A stretch of DNA of 64,000 nucleotides from Pyropia haitanensis (GCA_008729055.1 SDUX01000002.1:6301485-6365484), one strand, 5' to 3'; shown: positions 32,064 to 44,898, counted from the stretch's first letter. A program made the numbers and translations. Notes: generated by a model not told the origin, from the sequence alone.

Positions 32064-32324
32064 GCTGCCACCGACGGCGCCGTCTCAGCCCATGTCGGTG
32101 GAGGATGCGCCAACGGCGGGTCTGTCAGGGGAGCTGCGGTCGGCGAGTCAGCCGGAAGATCCCTCTCGCTGCTCGTGTCGGGCACGGACTACTCCGGCGG
32201 CGGGCTTGACGAGCTGGTGGCACGATGGTCGTCCGAGACCCCCGACCTGTGGGCATCGCTCGTGGAAGATGTTGGCCTTGCGGGCAACGTCACGATCACG
32301 CACGTCTGCATCAGACCACAAGCC

Positions 32325-32530
32325 AAGGCAGCTCATACGGGAGGGAAAGAGAGGCTGCCGTCGAGGCACGAGGACGATGGAATCTGGTGCTCAGCGATTA
32401 TATGGGTGTCTGTGCAAGGCATAGCTACGGGAGCTCATGGGGGAGGGGGGAGTGAGGCTGGCGTCGCGGCACGTGGACGATGAGGTCTTGTGCTCAGCGA
32501 CAATTTATGTGTCTGTACAAGGCACCCGTC
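32325..32530. repeat. Imperfect tandem duplication, about 100 bp
   Basis: Two neighbouring segments share GTGCTCAGCGA, GTGTCTGT and CAAGGCA blocks in the same order (GCTCAGCGATTATATG near 32390 and GCTCAGCGACAATTTATG near 32493), each preceded by a GAGGCTG-GTCG-GGCACG-GGACGATG series. The CAAGGCA word occurs at 32324, 32415 and 32518. Divergence is about one base in five. Confidence 0.7.
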
Positions 32531-35500
32531 GGGCGAATGCGTTTCTTGTTTCTGAGACCGGAGGGGCCAGCAGGTGCAGTTGTCTGTGCTCGCCTCGAAG
32601 AAGATGACATCGTTCCTCGCGGCCGCCGTCGCGGGCGGCGGCACAACAGACAGTCTATTTTGCTCGCCGTCATTGGTAGGCGACGCGTGAGCTCCGGCCG
32701 CCCCAAAAAGATTCAGCCATGGGCGCATGATTGGTGGAGGCGGGGAGACGCCTGCAGGTGGAACATGCAATGCCCCGTGCCATCAGACGTCCCTAAGGGC
32801 CTCGAGCAACAGACGAGAGCCGCCGCGGGACTGGCACCGCGCCACAAAGCAAGAAATCGCCAGGCCGCTGCGCGACGGCTGAGCCACGGCGCGGCTCTTC
32901 GCGTCTGACATTTGACCGTTGTGGTTCCGCCTCCTACAAATCTGGACCATCCGATGAGGGGGGCAGTCGCGCACGCCTGGAAAATCTCCGGTGCGAGACG
33001 AGCCGGGCACTGTGGGTCGCTGTGCAGAGCGGCCGTCTACCGTGTGGACAGGTGACCGGCGGGTCCTGGCAGTCGACCCACTCACGTGGCGCCCCGTCAA
33101 TACTGGCTTTTTCGAACGCCTCCCGGCGGAACCCCGACGAGCGAACTACTAGCATACGACCATCGGATTGGCGCCCCCGCCCCACGACCCGTGCGTACTC
33201 CGCTTGCCGGCCTGGGAGGCAGCGGGACGCCTGTTGGCCAAGAAAGAACGCCTTTAGTGTGCGCGCCGGTGCAGCCGCCAGCTGGCGGCCAATCACCCCC
33301 CTCGCCCGCCGCCCGCCTGGCGCTTGCGGGCGTAACCATATGTACAGTGATGGTGATTGCTGGAGACAGGAGTGGCCTGTAGAAGGCCCGCCAGAGTGGG
33401 ATCCGTGTACACGGATCTGGCTGCTGTCTTTTTTCCGACGAGGCTCCCACAACCCCCCACATGCGCGCGCGCGCACGACGCCCAACCCTTACTGGTCGCC
33501 ACCGGCGTACTTTCCGAGTCTTGACCTGCTGCTGTCCATGGTTACGCGTGGCAATGGCACGCCGAGAGGTGTCTGAAGGGGGGCGGTCCCCTTGGTTGAG
33601 TTGCACAGCAGGCTCTGTCTCTCACAGAGCTTCGAGGCGCGTCCTTGGGACCTCGTGCCCCTTTTCGAAACCGGGAATCGTCGCATAACTGTCAAGACTT
33701 CTCAGTCTCGGTTAGAGGCGGAGAGAGCTGCTTGCGATGCTCCAAGGGCAGGGTTCCACACGAACCGAAAAGACACAGTGTGCGCAGGCGTGGAGTACAA
33801 CCGGGTTCCGTTTCTTTGGGGACAGGCAATGAGCGCTGGCAGGCTGACCGCCTCGACCAGAGACCAGCCCCCATGCTCGACAGGCCCCTCTGCCGCGCCA
33901 ATCACGCTGTCCGTTGTGCGGCGTTCGTGTCTTGCGAAACCGTGCGACGGGGTCAGATAACAGACCCAGAGGGTCGACAAGCACCCAGAACGAGGGCAGC
34001 GGGCCCGCCACCGACGCCTTTTGGCCCTGCGTGCAAGCGTGCGAGCCGCTCGCGCGGCCACGAAGGATCCGCACGGCGCCGGCGCGGGGAGTGGCCACAG
34101 CTCCTGGGACGCTGCGGTCCCCACATGAATCCAGGCTCAGCACGATAAAGTCCGGGCTCGGCGAAGTAGCGAGCAGGGGGCTCGACGTTGTCCGCTCGCG
34201 CGCGCTCGCTACGGTGGAAGACGCGCCACCGCCGACACTGTGATGGTGACCCGTGGTTGGACCCGGTGGCCGTCCCTCTCGACGAACACTGCGCGGTGTT
34301 CGTGCCACCCCGTTTTCCGGGCGCGAGGCAGGGGCGGACGGCCTTTGCAACTGTGGATGTGAGAGGTGGCGGCAGGGGAAGGGGACGCCCCCCTCTCCAT
34401 GTGCCTGGTGCAGTGTGTGCTTCTTCTGGCCAATCATGTCGCGCGCGCGCCCCTCTGTCGGAGGGGTCGCGTGCCCGCGCAGTGAGTCGATGCAATACCA
34501 CCCTACGTCGACTCGACGGGGGCTGCCGACAGTTGTGCCTCAACTGAGGCACTAGTGGGCAGGCGCCTGCGACAGGGGCTGTATCACCCGCTGTGTTGGT
34601 TTCATCTGTGATCGAAGGGCGCAGGCTGTGCCCAGACCACGCCTCCATCCCCTCATTGTGTGGTTCCTCTCTTCCAGTGTGGCTCTGCCGCGTCCGGAGA
34701 GGAGCCCCGCAGCATGGCCGTTGGACGTGGGTGGACCGCACGCCACCCCGGCTCGCGCCGGCCACACTATAGCGTTTCTACTCGGGACCCCGGACCACCG
34801 ACCACCCCACGCGAGGGAGGCATGCTTGTCGCCAGTCGCATACAGAGCCCCGCCCGCCGCCCCTCCCGCCACCCCTCCCCCCCGCTCGTGCGCCACCGAT
34901 CCCGGATACGCCGCGTCTGTTGGTTCCTTTTCCGCCACCGCCTCCCGCTGGTGTCCTGCCGGGGCTTGTCTCCCCCCGAGCCGGCAGCCGACTCCCACGT
35001 CGCGGTCGGTCCTGCCGCTGACGTCGGCGCCGACCCGACCCCGGTCGGAGGGCAGCCAAGCCGCCCCGGCGCGGGGCGCCCCGCCCTGTTCCGCACGCGT
35101 ACCGCCTGTAGCGAGGCCAACGCACGCTCCCCCCACCCCCCCTCCTGCGCGCGCGTCTCTCCGACCTCCTTGTGGACGCCCTCGCGCGCCGGGGGACGCA
35201 CGCGGGGTGCGGCGCTCCTGCGGAGCTCACACGAATCTGCGGCACCCGCGCCTGCACACCTCTCGGCGAGACTCACCCCAACCCCCGCTTGCACTGGAGG
35301 ATGGGAGGTGCGCGCACTTTCAACCCCCCCTGCTGCCTGTTTGCGCGTACACCCCCCGACACTCCGGTGTGTGCGACCTGCGCCTCTCGGCTTGCGTACA
35401 AGAACCGTCTGTCGGTCGTTGCCGGCTATCACGCCGCCGTGCGCCGTCGTCAAAGCGCCTGTGGGCCGAGGCGCTGTCGGGTGGCGCCTGCCTCTGCTCT

Positions 35501-35631
35501 CCCGATTGTTACCGACGCCCTCGTGCTGCCGGTGGCGGTGGCACGGACCAGCAAGAGTCAAGCCACATCGTCGCGCCTTCCCTCCTTCCCCCCCGACCTT
35601 TCTTCGTTGGCCTCCCTTTCCCAGGCTGGGC
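32531..35631. other. Lower-GC spacer and probable 5' region of the bZIP gene
   Basis: Frames on both strands are moderate in length without recognised domains. Composition is clearly lower in GC until about 34650. Just before the bZIP ATG a pyrimidine tract ending TTTCCCAG suggests a 3' splice site, so part of this region may be 5' UTR exon and intron. Confidence 0.4.
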
Positions 35632-36351
35632 ATGGTGTCGAGGCGCACCCGGACGTGTGGCGGCGCCGCCGCCGCCGCTACGCCCCGTGCGTCCCCCGCG
35701 GACCCCCCCCCCCCGGAGAGCCCGCCCCGCAACGGCCGGCGGGGCCGCGGCCGGGCGCGACGGCGGCGGTACCTGTCTCCCAGCGAGCGGCTGACCGCCG
35801 CCCACGCGGCTGCCGAGGCAATGGGCGACGCGGCCGCCGCGGCGACGGCGCGCGTGTCGTCCCGCTCGGCGGTGCGGTCGCGCGCGCGGCGGCGGGCGCT
35901 GGAGCCCGCCCTCGAGAGCGCCGTCGTCGCCGCCGCCGCCGCCGTTGCCGATGCGGCCGCGTTGCTGCCGCAGCTGCGGCGCCAGCAGGCCGAGCTCCGC
36001 GCCGCGGTCGCGTCCATCGAGGAACACGACCGCCGTAGGGGGGGGGCGGGGGGGGGGGCGGGCGGAGAGGGGGGGGCGGGGGGGGGGGAGAGCGGAGGGG
36101 GAGGGGCGGGGAGGGGGGCGGGCGGAGGGGGGGGGCGGCGGGGGGGGAGGGCGGAGGGGGGGGGCGGGGGGGGGGGAGGGCGGAGGGGGCGGGGCGGCGG
36201 GGGGGGAGGGCGGAGGGGGGGGGGTCGGGGGGGTGGAGGGCGGGGGGGGGGGGGCGGGGGATGGGGACGGTGGAGGTGTGGGGGGCGCGCTTTTTGTGGC
36301 TCCTCTTTGCCCGCCGCAGCCTCTGTCACAAGCGTGGCTGCCGCTGTCGTC

Positions 36352-36383
<32 letters not shown>

Positions 36384-37039
36384 TGCCGCCGCCGCCGCCA
36401 CCCCTGTTGCTGCCGCCGCCGCCGCCACCGCCGTCGCCACTGTGGGAACCGACACCGCAGCCGCTGTCGCTGCCCCTGTGTCCGGCGGTGGCACCCTCTG
36501 CGGCGGTGACAACCGCGCCTGCCGTGGCCCCGCCGCCCATGGCCGACCATCTGAACGACGAATCGGACGTGGAAGGTGCGCTGGGCGCGCTGTGGTCGGC
36601 GGGGGACCCGGCCAGCAGCAGCGACTGCGTCGACCTCGCCGGCCGCGGCCTTGACCGCGTCGTCGATTGTGACGTTGGCGGTAGCGGCGGCACCGTCGGC
36701 GGCGGCGGCGGCACCGGCACCGGCGGCGGCGGTGGCGGCGGCGGCGGCACCGGCACCGGCGCGTCGTCGCCCGGTGCAGACCTCCTTGACGACCTGCTGT
36801 GGGACGTCCCCGAGATGAGCTGGCCGCCCCGCTGTGGCGCGCTAGACACTCCCGGTGGGACAGAGGATGGCAGCGACGACCCGTCGCCGCCGCTGCTGAC
36901 GCCCCTACCTGGCGGTAGCACTGCCGGCGGAGGCGGCGGCGGCGGCGCGGTGGCCGCCGCCCCTATCGCTGGAGCTTGGGCCCTGGGAGCGGCGCCTGTT
37001 TGTGAGCCCAACGTGGACGCGTATGGTCCGGCAGCGTAA
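35632..37039 (+). CDS. bZIP transcription factor candidate, two exons
   Basis: Exon 1 begins MVSRRTRTCGG at ATG 35632. It carries a basic stretch RRGRGRARRRRYLSPSER and then SSRSAVRSRARRRALEPALE, which aligns with the bZIP basic region (consensus N-x7-R with SAxRSRxRK) except that the invariant Asn position is Ser. The following helix AALLPQLRRQQAELRAAVAS is a weak zipper. Exon 1 ends near 36034 at GTAGGG within the G-rich tract; the 3' splice site is most likely CACAAG at 36332, which keeps the phase of the C-terminal frame (CCGCAG at 36319 would not). Exon 2 has long Pro runs, then an acidic, activation-type region: MADHLNDESDVEGALGALW and ADLLDDLLWDVPEMSW, ending CEPNVDAYGPAA. Expected role: sequence-specific nuclear DNA binding. 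Confidence 0.6.
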
Positions 37040-40000
37040 GCGTGGTGGGGGAGGGGGTGGCTCCCGCCACGGTAGATCAATTTGGGGGGGGGCGGGAGGG
37101 GAGACAGCCGCCGGCCGCCCCTCTGTTGGCGGCCGGCCGGGCGAGCAGGCGGGGCGAGCGTCGGCCGACGTGCCGTACGCGCCGGCGGCAGCCGCCTGCC
37201 CCTGCCCGCGGTTGGGTGGGGTTCTCTCGCGAGACATTTCGCCGCTGAGAGAGGCGGGGGGTGGCGACCGGGGGGGGGTAAGGCCTCTACGTTCGCTCCG
37301 GTCCTGCCGGCAGGTCTTGGTGCATCTGCTTGTTTCTTTTTCGGGTCCGCTACATTCAATGGACCTCCGGCTGCACCCGCTGCGTTCCCCCTATCACTCA
37401 GCGCAATGCCGCCGTTCTCTACCTTGCACGTCCACGTCAGTGACATTCAGGGAGTACGGCGCCATCTTTCCAGTGTCCCGTTGGTCGTCTGCCGTGTAGC
37501 GCTGGAGGCGGGCACCAGTCTCAGCGCTCTCTCGCTGCGGCTGCCTCTCTCCCCGGACAGCGATGGAAGACGGTGGCTGTTGCAAAGCACTCTTCCAGCT
37601 CACGTCCTGTGTACTGGAATCTGTTCACCTCGGCGACCTCCACCGAGCGCGATGTGGATGGCCACAACGGGGAGGCGGCCAGTCTGTACTTTTTCGCCTA
37701 CTGTTGCTCAAATCCATTGAGTCGCTACAGCGGACGTTCCAGCGCACGGGTAGGGCGAATAAATAGTCTACCCACGCCACGTGGTTGGTTGGTGGACCAC
37801 GGCAGCGCGGGCCCAGCCACGCTGCATGAGGGTACTTGGACGACTCGACAGCCAGCACAACGGGCATGGTGGAACGGGTCCGGTCCTCCTGCCGACTCCT
37901 TGCAACTGAAGTGGCCACAGCGGAAGCCGCCAGCCATTCCCGCCAGCGCTGCGCGGTCAAACCCGTGACCCCGCCGTGAGGGGTGAAGGGCCTCAGAGAG
38001 GCCGTGGGGCGAGTGCTGTGTCGCACGCAGCCGCGCAGGGAGTGCAGTTTTAGCACTCCAATGATCGCGGTTTGTGCGAAACCGTGCAGTCTAGCACCCG
38101 ACAGCGGTCGGACTCCTCGGTCCTCACCGTGGGATTGTGAAATAATTTGGGTCATAAATTCGTTCAAGTCACCTGCTGTTGTTTGCGGGAGCGCGATCTG
38201 GAGGCCGGGGGCTGTGGACAGTTGGACTGAGGTCGCATCGGCCGCACTCAAATACTGCTGCGAGAGCCCCAAGTCGAGGTCCGTCCTCCCAAGTCCCGTC
38301 TCGCGGCTGTGTGCCGACGTGGGACGATCGCGGCCGGCAGTGCTAAACTTGCACTGTTTGCAAGACTCCACTGCACAAACTGCACGAAACCGTGCAGTGT
38401 TTGCGCCTTATGGCTCCCAATGTGGAGCCGCACTGTGTCCGGTGACCACGTCTTCGACGACCAGGTGGTCGTCCACCACCTCCATCAGTATGAGCAAAAA
38501 AAGCGCTTCGCACACTGTGCAAATTGACCTCTACGCGCGTGTGCGGCGGTGTACAAAAAAAAGCCGGTCCGTGGGGGCTCACGGGGCGATTCGCACGACC
38601 CCGCGCGGATTCGCACTCGCTCAACGAGGCCCAAATCTGCTCTCGTCGGGATCACGGGTTTGACCGCGCAGCGCAGCCCACACGGCTCGTTCCACGAGGG
38701 AGGTGGTAGCTCAAGGGTTGGTGGGGCAGCCACCGCGAGTGGCCTAGCTAGAGTAACCACACTTCGTCCCGCTTCATGCAAAGGCCGCGGTCGTCACGGA
38801 TTGACGGGTGACGGTGTGTACTCGTCTGTGGTCTGCGGCTCTATTCCTCGTCACGTGAGCAGATAGTTGGCGTGCGGCATTGAGCACTCGCCGAACTATA
38901 CCAGAAACGTCGGCGGACAGGCCGATCTACTGAGAGTCATGCGGCGGTCGTAGTGCCGCTGATGAGTGCCCGGCACTGCAATGAGAGGGGTCCTGTGCTT
39001 GTTGTCCAGGCGCCTCCACCTGTACGGTCGTACCGCGGCAGGCGGTCGTCCAGGCCACTGCGATGATGGCACGGCGTCATCACAGGCAGGATCACGTGCT
39101 TTCGTCAAGGCACGTGCAGTCAACGACAAAATGGATGGACCCAATAGTGCAGCACTACGACTATGTGGCTGAATGCCCATTCGGAGGCGCACTCACCCCC
39201 ATGGGGTGTGTGGCCTCTGAAAACGACGAGAACAGAGGCTGCCAAAGTCAGCGAGGCCACAGGTGATTTCAATGGAATGCTTGAGAGCTGTCATCCGTCG
39301 ACCGACCCGATGGTGACCTACTCGCGGCGGTGAGCTGTCGCGACGACGCTGGTCACCCACCGCAGGTTTTCCCCGCCGCCCCTGTTTGCAATCATCCCAG
39401 AGATGAGCCCAGCGGCAGTACCCACCGCCACGGCTGGCGTGTCCCTCCGGTACTAGCACCCTCCGGCAGCCGAGACGATTGCGAGCCCCTCTTCCCCCCC
39501 GGGACGCGTGCGGGACCACAGCAGGGGTCGCAACCGGACTTGCTGCCACCGCCACCGCCGCCACCGCTGTCCCCACTGCCACCCCCACCGCCGGACGCAG
39601 CACGCGGCCGTGTGCGAGCGGGGAGCGGGTAGGGATAGCGGGGTGCAAAGGCACGGGCAGCTGCTGCTCGATTCGGAGGGGGGGGTGCGTGCGAATCACG
39701 TTTGGGGGGGAGGGGTGCGCGACAGCCGCGCCGCGTGCAGCGGCTGACGAGCTCACCACCACCCGCGGCTGCGAGCTCAGAGGCGCGGGGGGGACGGCCG
39801 GGGCTAACTTTTGAACTGTCGCCGCCGTCGCGACAGACCGCGCATTGACATTGCCGTACCCCAGCAGGATGACCGCCGCGCGGGAGCCCCCCAGCCGGCC
39901 CAGCGGTACTGTATACGCCAATGCCGGGAGCCGAGGGGCTGTGGAGGGCAGCCGTGGAGCGTGGGAGGGCAGAGGAAAGTGTTCTGGGCGGGGGGGGGGG

Positions 40001-41992
40001 AGGGAAGCTGCTTGGCGCTGTCCCCTCTGCCTCTTCCTCCTCGTACAGTGCCCTTGCCCGCACACGAGACAGAGTGGGGGGGGCGCCGAGGGGGGACGCA
40101 GAGCGCCGCTGCGACCGGCCGGCCGGCCTCGTCCATTGCCGGCCGCCCCTTGGCGCGGGGGGGTCGCGCCCACGCTGGCCGCGCGCCGCCGTCGCCGCCG
40201 CCGCGGCGGCGCCCCCCCACAACCGCCGCCGCGTCGGCGGCGGCGGCGGTGGCGCCGCCGCGCCGCCCGCCCGCTGCGCCCGCCGCGCCGCCCCACCCCG
40301 CCGTGGCCGTGGCCGGCGCCCGCCGCACGGCGGCGCCACTGCCGGTCGCCGTGGCCACGGCCGCCCCATGGTCGGGCGGGCACGAGACGGCCGCGGCCTG
40401 GCAGCGGGGGGGGGACACGGCCGACGCGGCGGCACGGCCCGCGGGGGGCACGCACCCGCCGCCGCCGCCGTACCCCCCTTGCGGCGTCTCCCCGCGGCGG
40501 TGAGTGTGCACCAGGCTGCACGGCGGGGGGGTCAGCGGCGACCGCCGCCGTGGCCGTCGTCGCCGCCGCCGCGGCCGCATCCACGGGGCGAGCTGGGGGG
40601 ATGCGGGGGGGGCGCCGCCGCCGCGACCGCCGCCGCCGCTCCGTGCAGGGTAGGCGGGGGCGGCAGCCGAGGGAGGTGCGGCCGGCCGCGACCGCCGTGA
40701 CCGCCGTCGCTTGGTAGCCGCCGCGCGCGCGGCGGTGTCCGCCTCCCGTCTCTCTCCCCCCGTCCCGCTCGTTTTTTTGCGGCTCCCGCGGTGGCGAGGG
40801 CGTGTGGGTGGGAGCACGACCTAGCAGCGGCCGTGCGTACGCCCACAGTCTGCTCCCCTGCCTCCCCCCCCCCCCCCCCCCCCCCCCCGCCGCCCTTCCA
40901 CGTTGGCTCCTCGTTCCCCTCTTCTTTCCCCAACCCCGACGCGCGTGACGCCGGTCGCGGCAGACGGTGCGACCGCGGCAGCGGCGGCCGTCGGTGGGCT
41001 GTGGCACGCCGCCCGCGCGGACAGCGGCAGCCGACGCTGTCGCCGCCGCTGGCACCCCCCCCCCCTCCCCCCCCCCCTCTGTTTCTCCGAGAGCCACTCA
41101 CCACTGGTCACCCCGCGGCAGGCGTCGACTCCCCCGCCGCCAGCCACCACCGCCACCACCACCCGCGCTCGCCGCTTTGACCGCCGCTCCTGCCGCGGCT
41201 GCTGCGGCCGCCGCGGGTGGTGGGGTGACCCCCGCCGGGGCTCTCCTCTGTCCGTTGGGTGTGCGCCGCACCCCGCCGTCGCCGCCCTGCCGCCGGCGGA
41301 AGCTCTCCTGGCTGCTGGGAGAGCGCGGCGACCACCCCCTCACCAGACGGGTCGCGGTCAACTCTCCCCGCGGTTGTTGAGGGCACGCCCTCCCCCGCCT
41401 CGCCTCTTAGCTGTCCCCGTCCACGCACCGCCCTCCCCCCCCGGCTCGCCCAGCGAGCCCCCCTCTCTCATTGACTCAGCCCGCCCCGGCGTCGCTGGGG
41501 GCTCAGGCCGCCGGCGGGCGTGTGGGCGTGCGCCGCGGCGGAGGCGGGGCCAGGTGCGGAGAGACGGGCGGAGCGGGGGGGGAGGGGGCGGCGTGCGCCG
41601 GCGGCGGACCGACGACACGCCTCCCGCCAGCTGGTCAAGGCGGCGACGGGCTGCGGGGGAGCGGACGCGCCCGCGCCGCGCCGGGAGTGTCGCCATTGAC
41701 GGACAGCAAGGGGGGCCGTCGGAGCGGCCGCGGGCGACACGCGGCGGCCGCGAGGGGCGCCCGCCGCCGTGCCGCGGCACGACGTACCGACCGAGGGGTG
41801 GGCGTCGCGGGCGACCCGCCGCGGCGTGCGCGCCGTGCGGGTGACGCGGCGCGGCGCGGCGGCGGGTGCCAGCTGCGAGTGGGCGTCTGCTGAGGGTGCG
41901 GCCGTCGCCCACACGCACGAGGACGGGCGGCCGGCCGCTCGGCCACCCCCCCCCCCCCCCCCCGCGTTTCCCTGCCTACGTCACTGTCACAG
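37040..41992. other. Long region without a supported gene
   Basis: The segment 37300-39300 is lower in GC; a plus frame at 37408-37600 (LHVHVSDIQGVRRHLSSVPL) looks protein-like but has no partner exon. The segment 39193-40820 has minus-strand frames of reasonable quality (GGSRAAVILLGYGNVNARSV near 39860; AAGGRRGGATAAAADAAAVV further up), possibly exons of one gene, but starts, splices and family are unclear. The remainder is GC-triplet-rich. Two copies of GCGAAACCGTGCAG-like words occur at 38076 and 38380. Confidence 0.35.
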
Positions 41993-43740
41993 GTACCCGC
42001 CCGTCGGCAGCCGGGCGTGCGCTCCCCCCACGCACCTCATCCTGACACCAACGCCCACCACCATGGCATCGTGGTGGTGCTTCTCTTCGTCACCCTCCCC
42101 CCCCCCAAGACCCCCCCCCGCGCCACCGTCATCCCCGGCGGCGGCACCGCGCCGCCGACCCCCGCGGGCGACGCGTACACGCCAACCACCCTCTTTCCGG
42201 GTGACCCGGGCGTGGCCAGCGGCGGTGGCGGTGGTGACGGCGGCGGCGGCGGCGGCGGCGGCGGCACCGCCGGCAACGACGGCGGCATTGCAGGAGGCGG
42301 CGGTGGCGGTGGCGGCGGCGGTGGCGGTGGCGGCGGCGGCGGCGGTGGCGGCGGTGGTGGTGGTGTTGATGGTGGTAGTGGCGGCGGCGGCGGCGGCGGC
42401 GGCGGTGGGGTGCTGCCGACGGCGCGGCACGGGCCGCCGCCTCCCCCCGTGCGGGTTGGCGGCGGCCGCCGGCCGTGGGTGCCCCCCGACGTGCTGGCCG
42501 AGGAGGATGAGGACGTGCGGGGGAGCCGCCTGTGGGGCGTCGGCGCCGGCGGTGGGGGGCTCCACAACAGCCGCAGTTACAGTACGTGTGCGTGCGGGTG
42601 GGCGGCGGGGCTGTGGGGCGGGGGTGGGGGGTTGTGGCAGCGGGCGTGCGGTGGGATGGGCCTGGGTGAGAGCGCTCGGAGGGGGGTGGGGGGGGGTGCC
42701 GGTGGGGTGCGGCTGAGCGGCGGCTGGCGGTAGGAAGGGCGGTTTGGGGGGGGGGGGGGGATGGAGCTGGCAAGGTCCGCGGCGGTGGCGTGTGCCCGTC
42801 GGCGGGTTGCACCGAGGCGAGGGATGGGGGGGGGGAGGAGGCGGGGTGGGCGACGGCGGCGGCCGCCGCCGCCGGCGGCGCGCCCACCCTGTGGGCGCCG
42901 TCCCCGTCGCGGCGGCCGCCGCCGCCGCCACCGCCAGCCGACGCTCGTCCGCCTGCCCGCCGGCGGCGGCGTCGGTGGCCGGCCGGCCGTCCCGTCCCGG
43001 TCGGCCCCCACCCGATGACTAACGATGCGGTCGAGGCGCTCGCTGCCGTGGCGGCCGTCGCCCCTCCTCTGGTCCCCCTGCGGCTGCCCCTTGCCGGTCC
43101 CCCTCGCTCGCTCTTCCTTTGTCTGTGTTGCGTCCGCCCCCCCCCCCCCCCCCCATAGTGGACGAGTCGGTCGGCGGCAGCATGCGCGCGATCGCGTCGT
43201 GGTCGTCCCGCCACCTCTTTCCGGTACGCACGCCCTGGCCGCTCCCGCCCGACGGGGGAAGAGGGGGGAGGGCAGCGAGGGAGAAGGGACGAGAGGGGCG
43301 GCGGGGGGGGGGGGGAGGGGGCGGGGAGTTTGTCCGCGCCCGCCGCGGTGTGGATGGCGCGTGGACGGCAGACCCGTCGCGGCACGTCGTGCGGCCGCCG
43401 CGCCGCTGGCGGCTCGCATGAGGGACGCCGCGACCGTTGCGCCGCGGCCGCGCCGTCGCCGCCGCGGCCGCCACCGCCGCCGCCGCACGGTGTGGCTGAC
43501 GCCCTCGCGGTCCACTCCCCCACGCGTGGCGATTGTCTGGTCTAATCCCCTCTGCGGCGGCCACCCCCTGCGGACGACCCCCTGCCGCCGCCGCGGCGGC
43601 GGCGCACCCCCCCCCCCTCGCGCCAAACCCCACGCGTCGTGGACGCGCGCAGGCCAAGGCCAAGCCGCGGGCGGCCTACCAGCCGCCCTTTGCCACGCCT
43701 CCCCCCCCCACCTCCCCCGGCGGTGGGGACCACGCCGGCA

Positions 43741-43781
<41 letters not shown>

Positions 43782-43901
43782 CGCCGCGGCCGCCGCGCCG
43801 AGCGTGCGGAGCGTGCCGACCGCCGCCACGCTGCCGACGCGGACGTGGGCGATGCGGGCGGCCGCGGCGGCCGCCGCCGGTGGCACCGCCCCGCCCCATC
43901 G

Positions 43902-43956
<55 letters not shown>

Positions 43957-44501
43957 CGCCGCTGCACGCGGCTGCCGCCACCGTCGGCGTCGGCTATGGC
44001 TACGTCGACGCCGTCGGCAGCGGCGCCCGCGGCGGCGGCGTCAGCGGCGGCGGTGGCGTCAGCGGCGGCGGTGGCGGCGGTGGCTTTGGCGTCGGTGGCT
44101 TTGGCGGCGGCTTTGGCGGCGGCTTTGGCAGCGGCCTCAGCGGCGGCCTCAGCGGCGGCCTTGGCGCCGCCGCCGCCGGCCTTGGCGCCGCCGCCGCCGC
44201 CACCCCCACCGCCACCGCCGCCCCGCCCGGCGCGCGGCTGTCGCTCAGCGCGCTCGTCGCGTCGTCGGCGGGCGCGGCGCCGCCCGACCCCGCCGTGTGG
44301 ATGCGGATTGAAGGGTGGCGCCGCGCCGCCGCGCCGCCCGCCGCGTGCGTCCGCGTCGCGCCGCGGGGGCGGATCGTGCCGCTGCCCGACGCGGCGGACG
44401 GCCGGGAAGGGGGGGGGGCGCCGCGCTTGGGGGGGGGGGGGGGGGGGGACGAGGGGGGGGGGGGGGGGGGGGGGATCGGCCTTGTCGGCGTCGCGACGTG
44501 A
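41993..44501 (+). CDS. Gly-rich protein of unknown function, three exons seen, 5' end missing
   Basis: Exons 41993-42581, 43159-43223 and 43653-44501 join in phase through donors GTACGT and GTACGC and acceptors CACAG, CATAG and CGCAG, giving at least 500 residues to the TGA at 44499. No in-frame ATG occurs in the first exon, so one more upstream exon is needed. Exon 1 contains GDAYTPTTLFPGDPGVAS, a Gly run, then RRPWVPPDVLAEEDEDVRGS. The short middle exon rebuilds NSRSYMDESVGGSM and RAIASWSSRHLFP. Exon 3 starts AKAKPRAAYQPPFATP and carries Gly/Phe repeats (GFGVGGFGGGFGGGFGSG) and a final well-mixed part, SLSALVASSAGAAPPDPAVW and CVRVAPRGRIVPLPDA. The phase agreement makes it a real gene; no domain is recognised. 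G-runs at 44428-44474 could hide a frame change near the C-terminus. Confidence 0.6.
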
Positions 44502-44776
44502 GATGCGGCTGGGGGGGGGGTGGGTGGGGGGGGGGGGGTGGGGTGGGGGCGGTGGGGTGGGATGGGGAGGGAGGGGCGGGGGGGGGGGGGGGGGGGGGGT
44601 GTGGCGTGGACGGAAATGGGTGGGACGGGGGAGATCGAGAGGGGGGCGGGACGGGCCAACGACGGGTGCGAGAGGCGGTGGGTGGGAGGGGGGAGGGGAG
44701 GACGACGCGTCGACGCGCAGCCCAGCCACCAACGCGGCCACCGCCGCGGCCACGCCCGCCACGCGGCGCGCCCCGT

Positions 44777-44780
<4 letters not shown>

Positions 44781-44817
<37 letters not shown>
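44781..44817. repeat. Poly-T tract, about 37 nt
   Basis: Nearly uninterrupted T-run, the longest A/T homopolymer in the window. Confidence 0.9.
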
Positions 44818-44859
44818 CCGCCCGCGGTCGCCATCCTCGCCCCCGCGCCGCGGCGGGCG

Positions 44860-44898
<39 letters not shown>

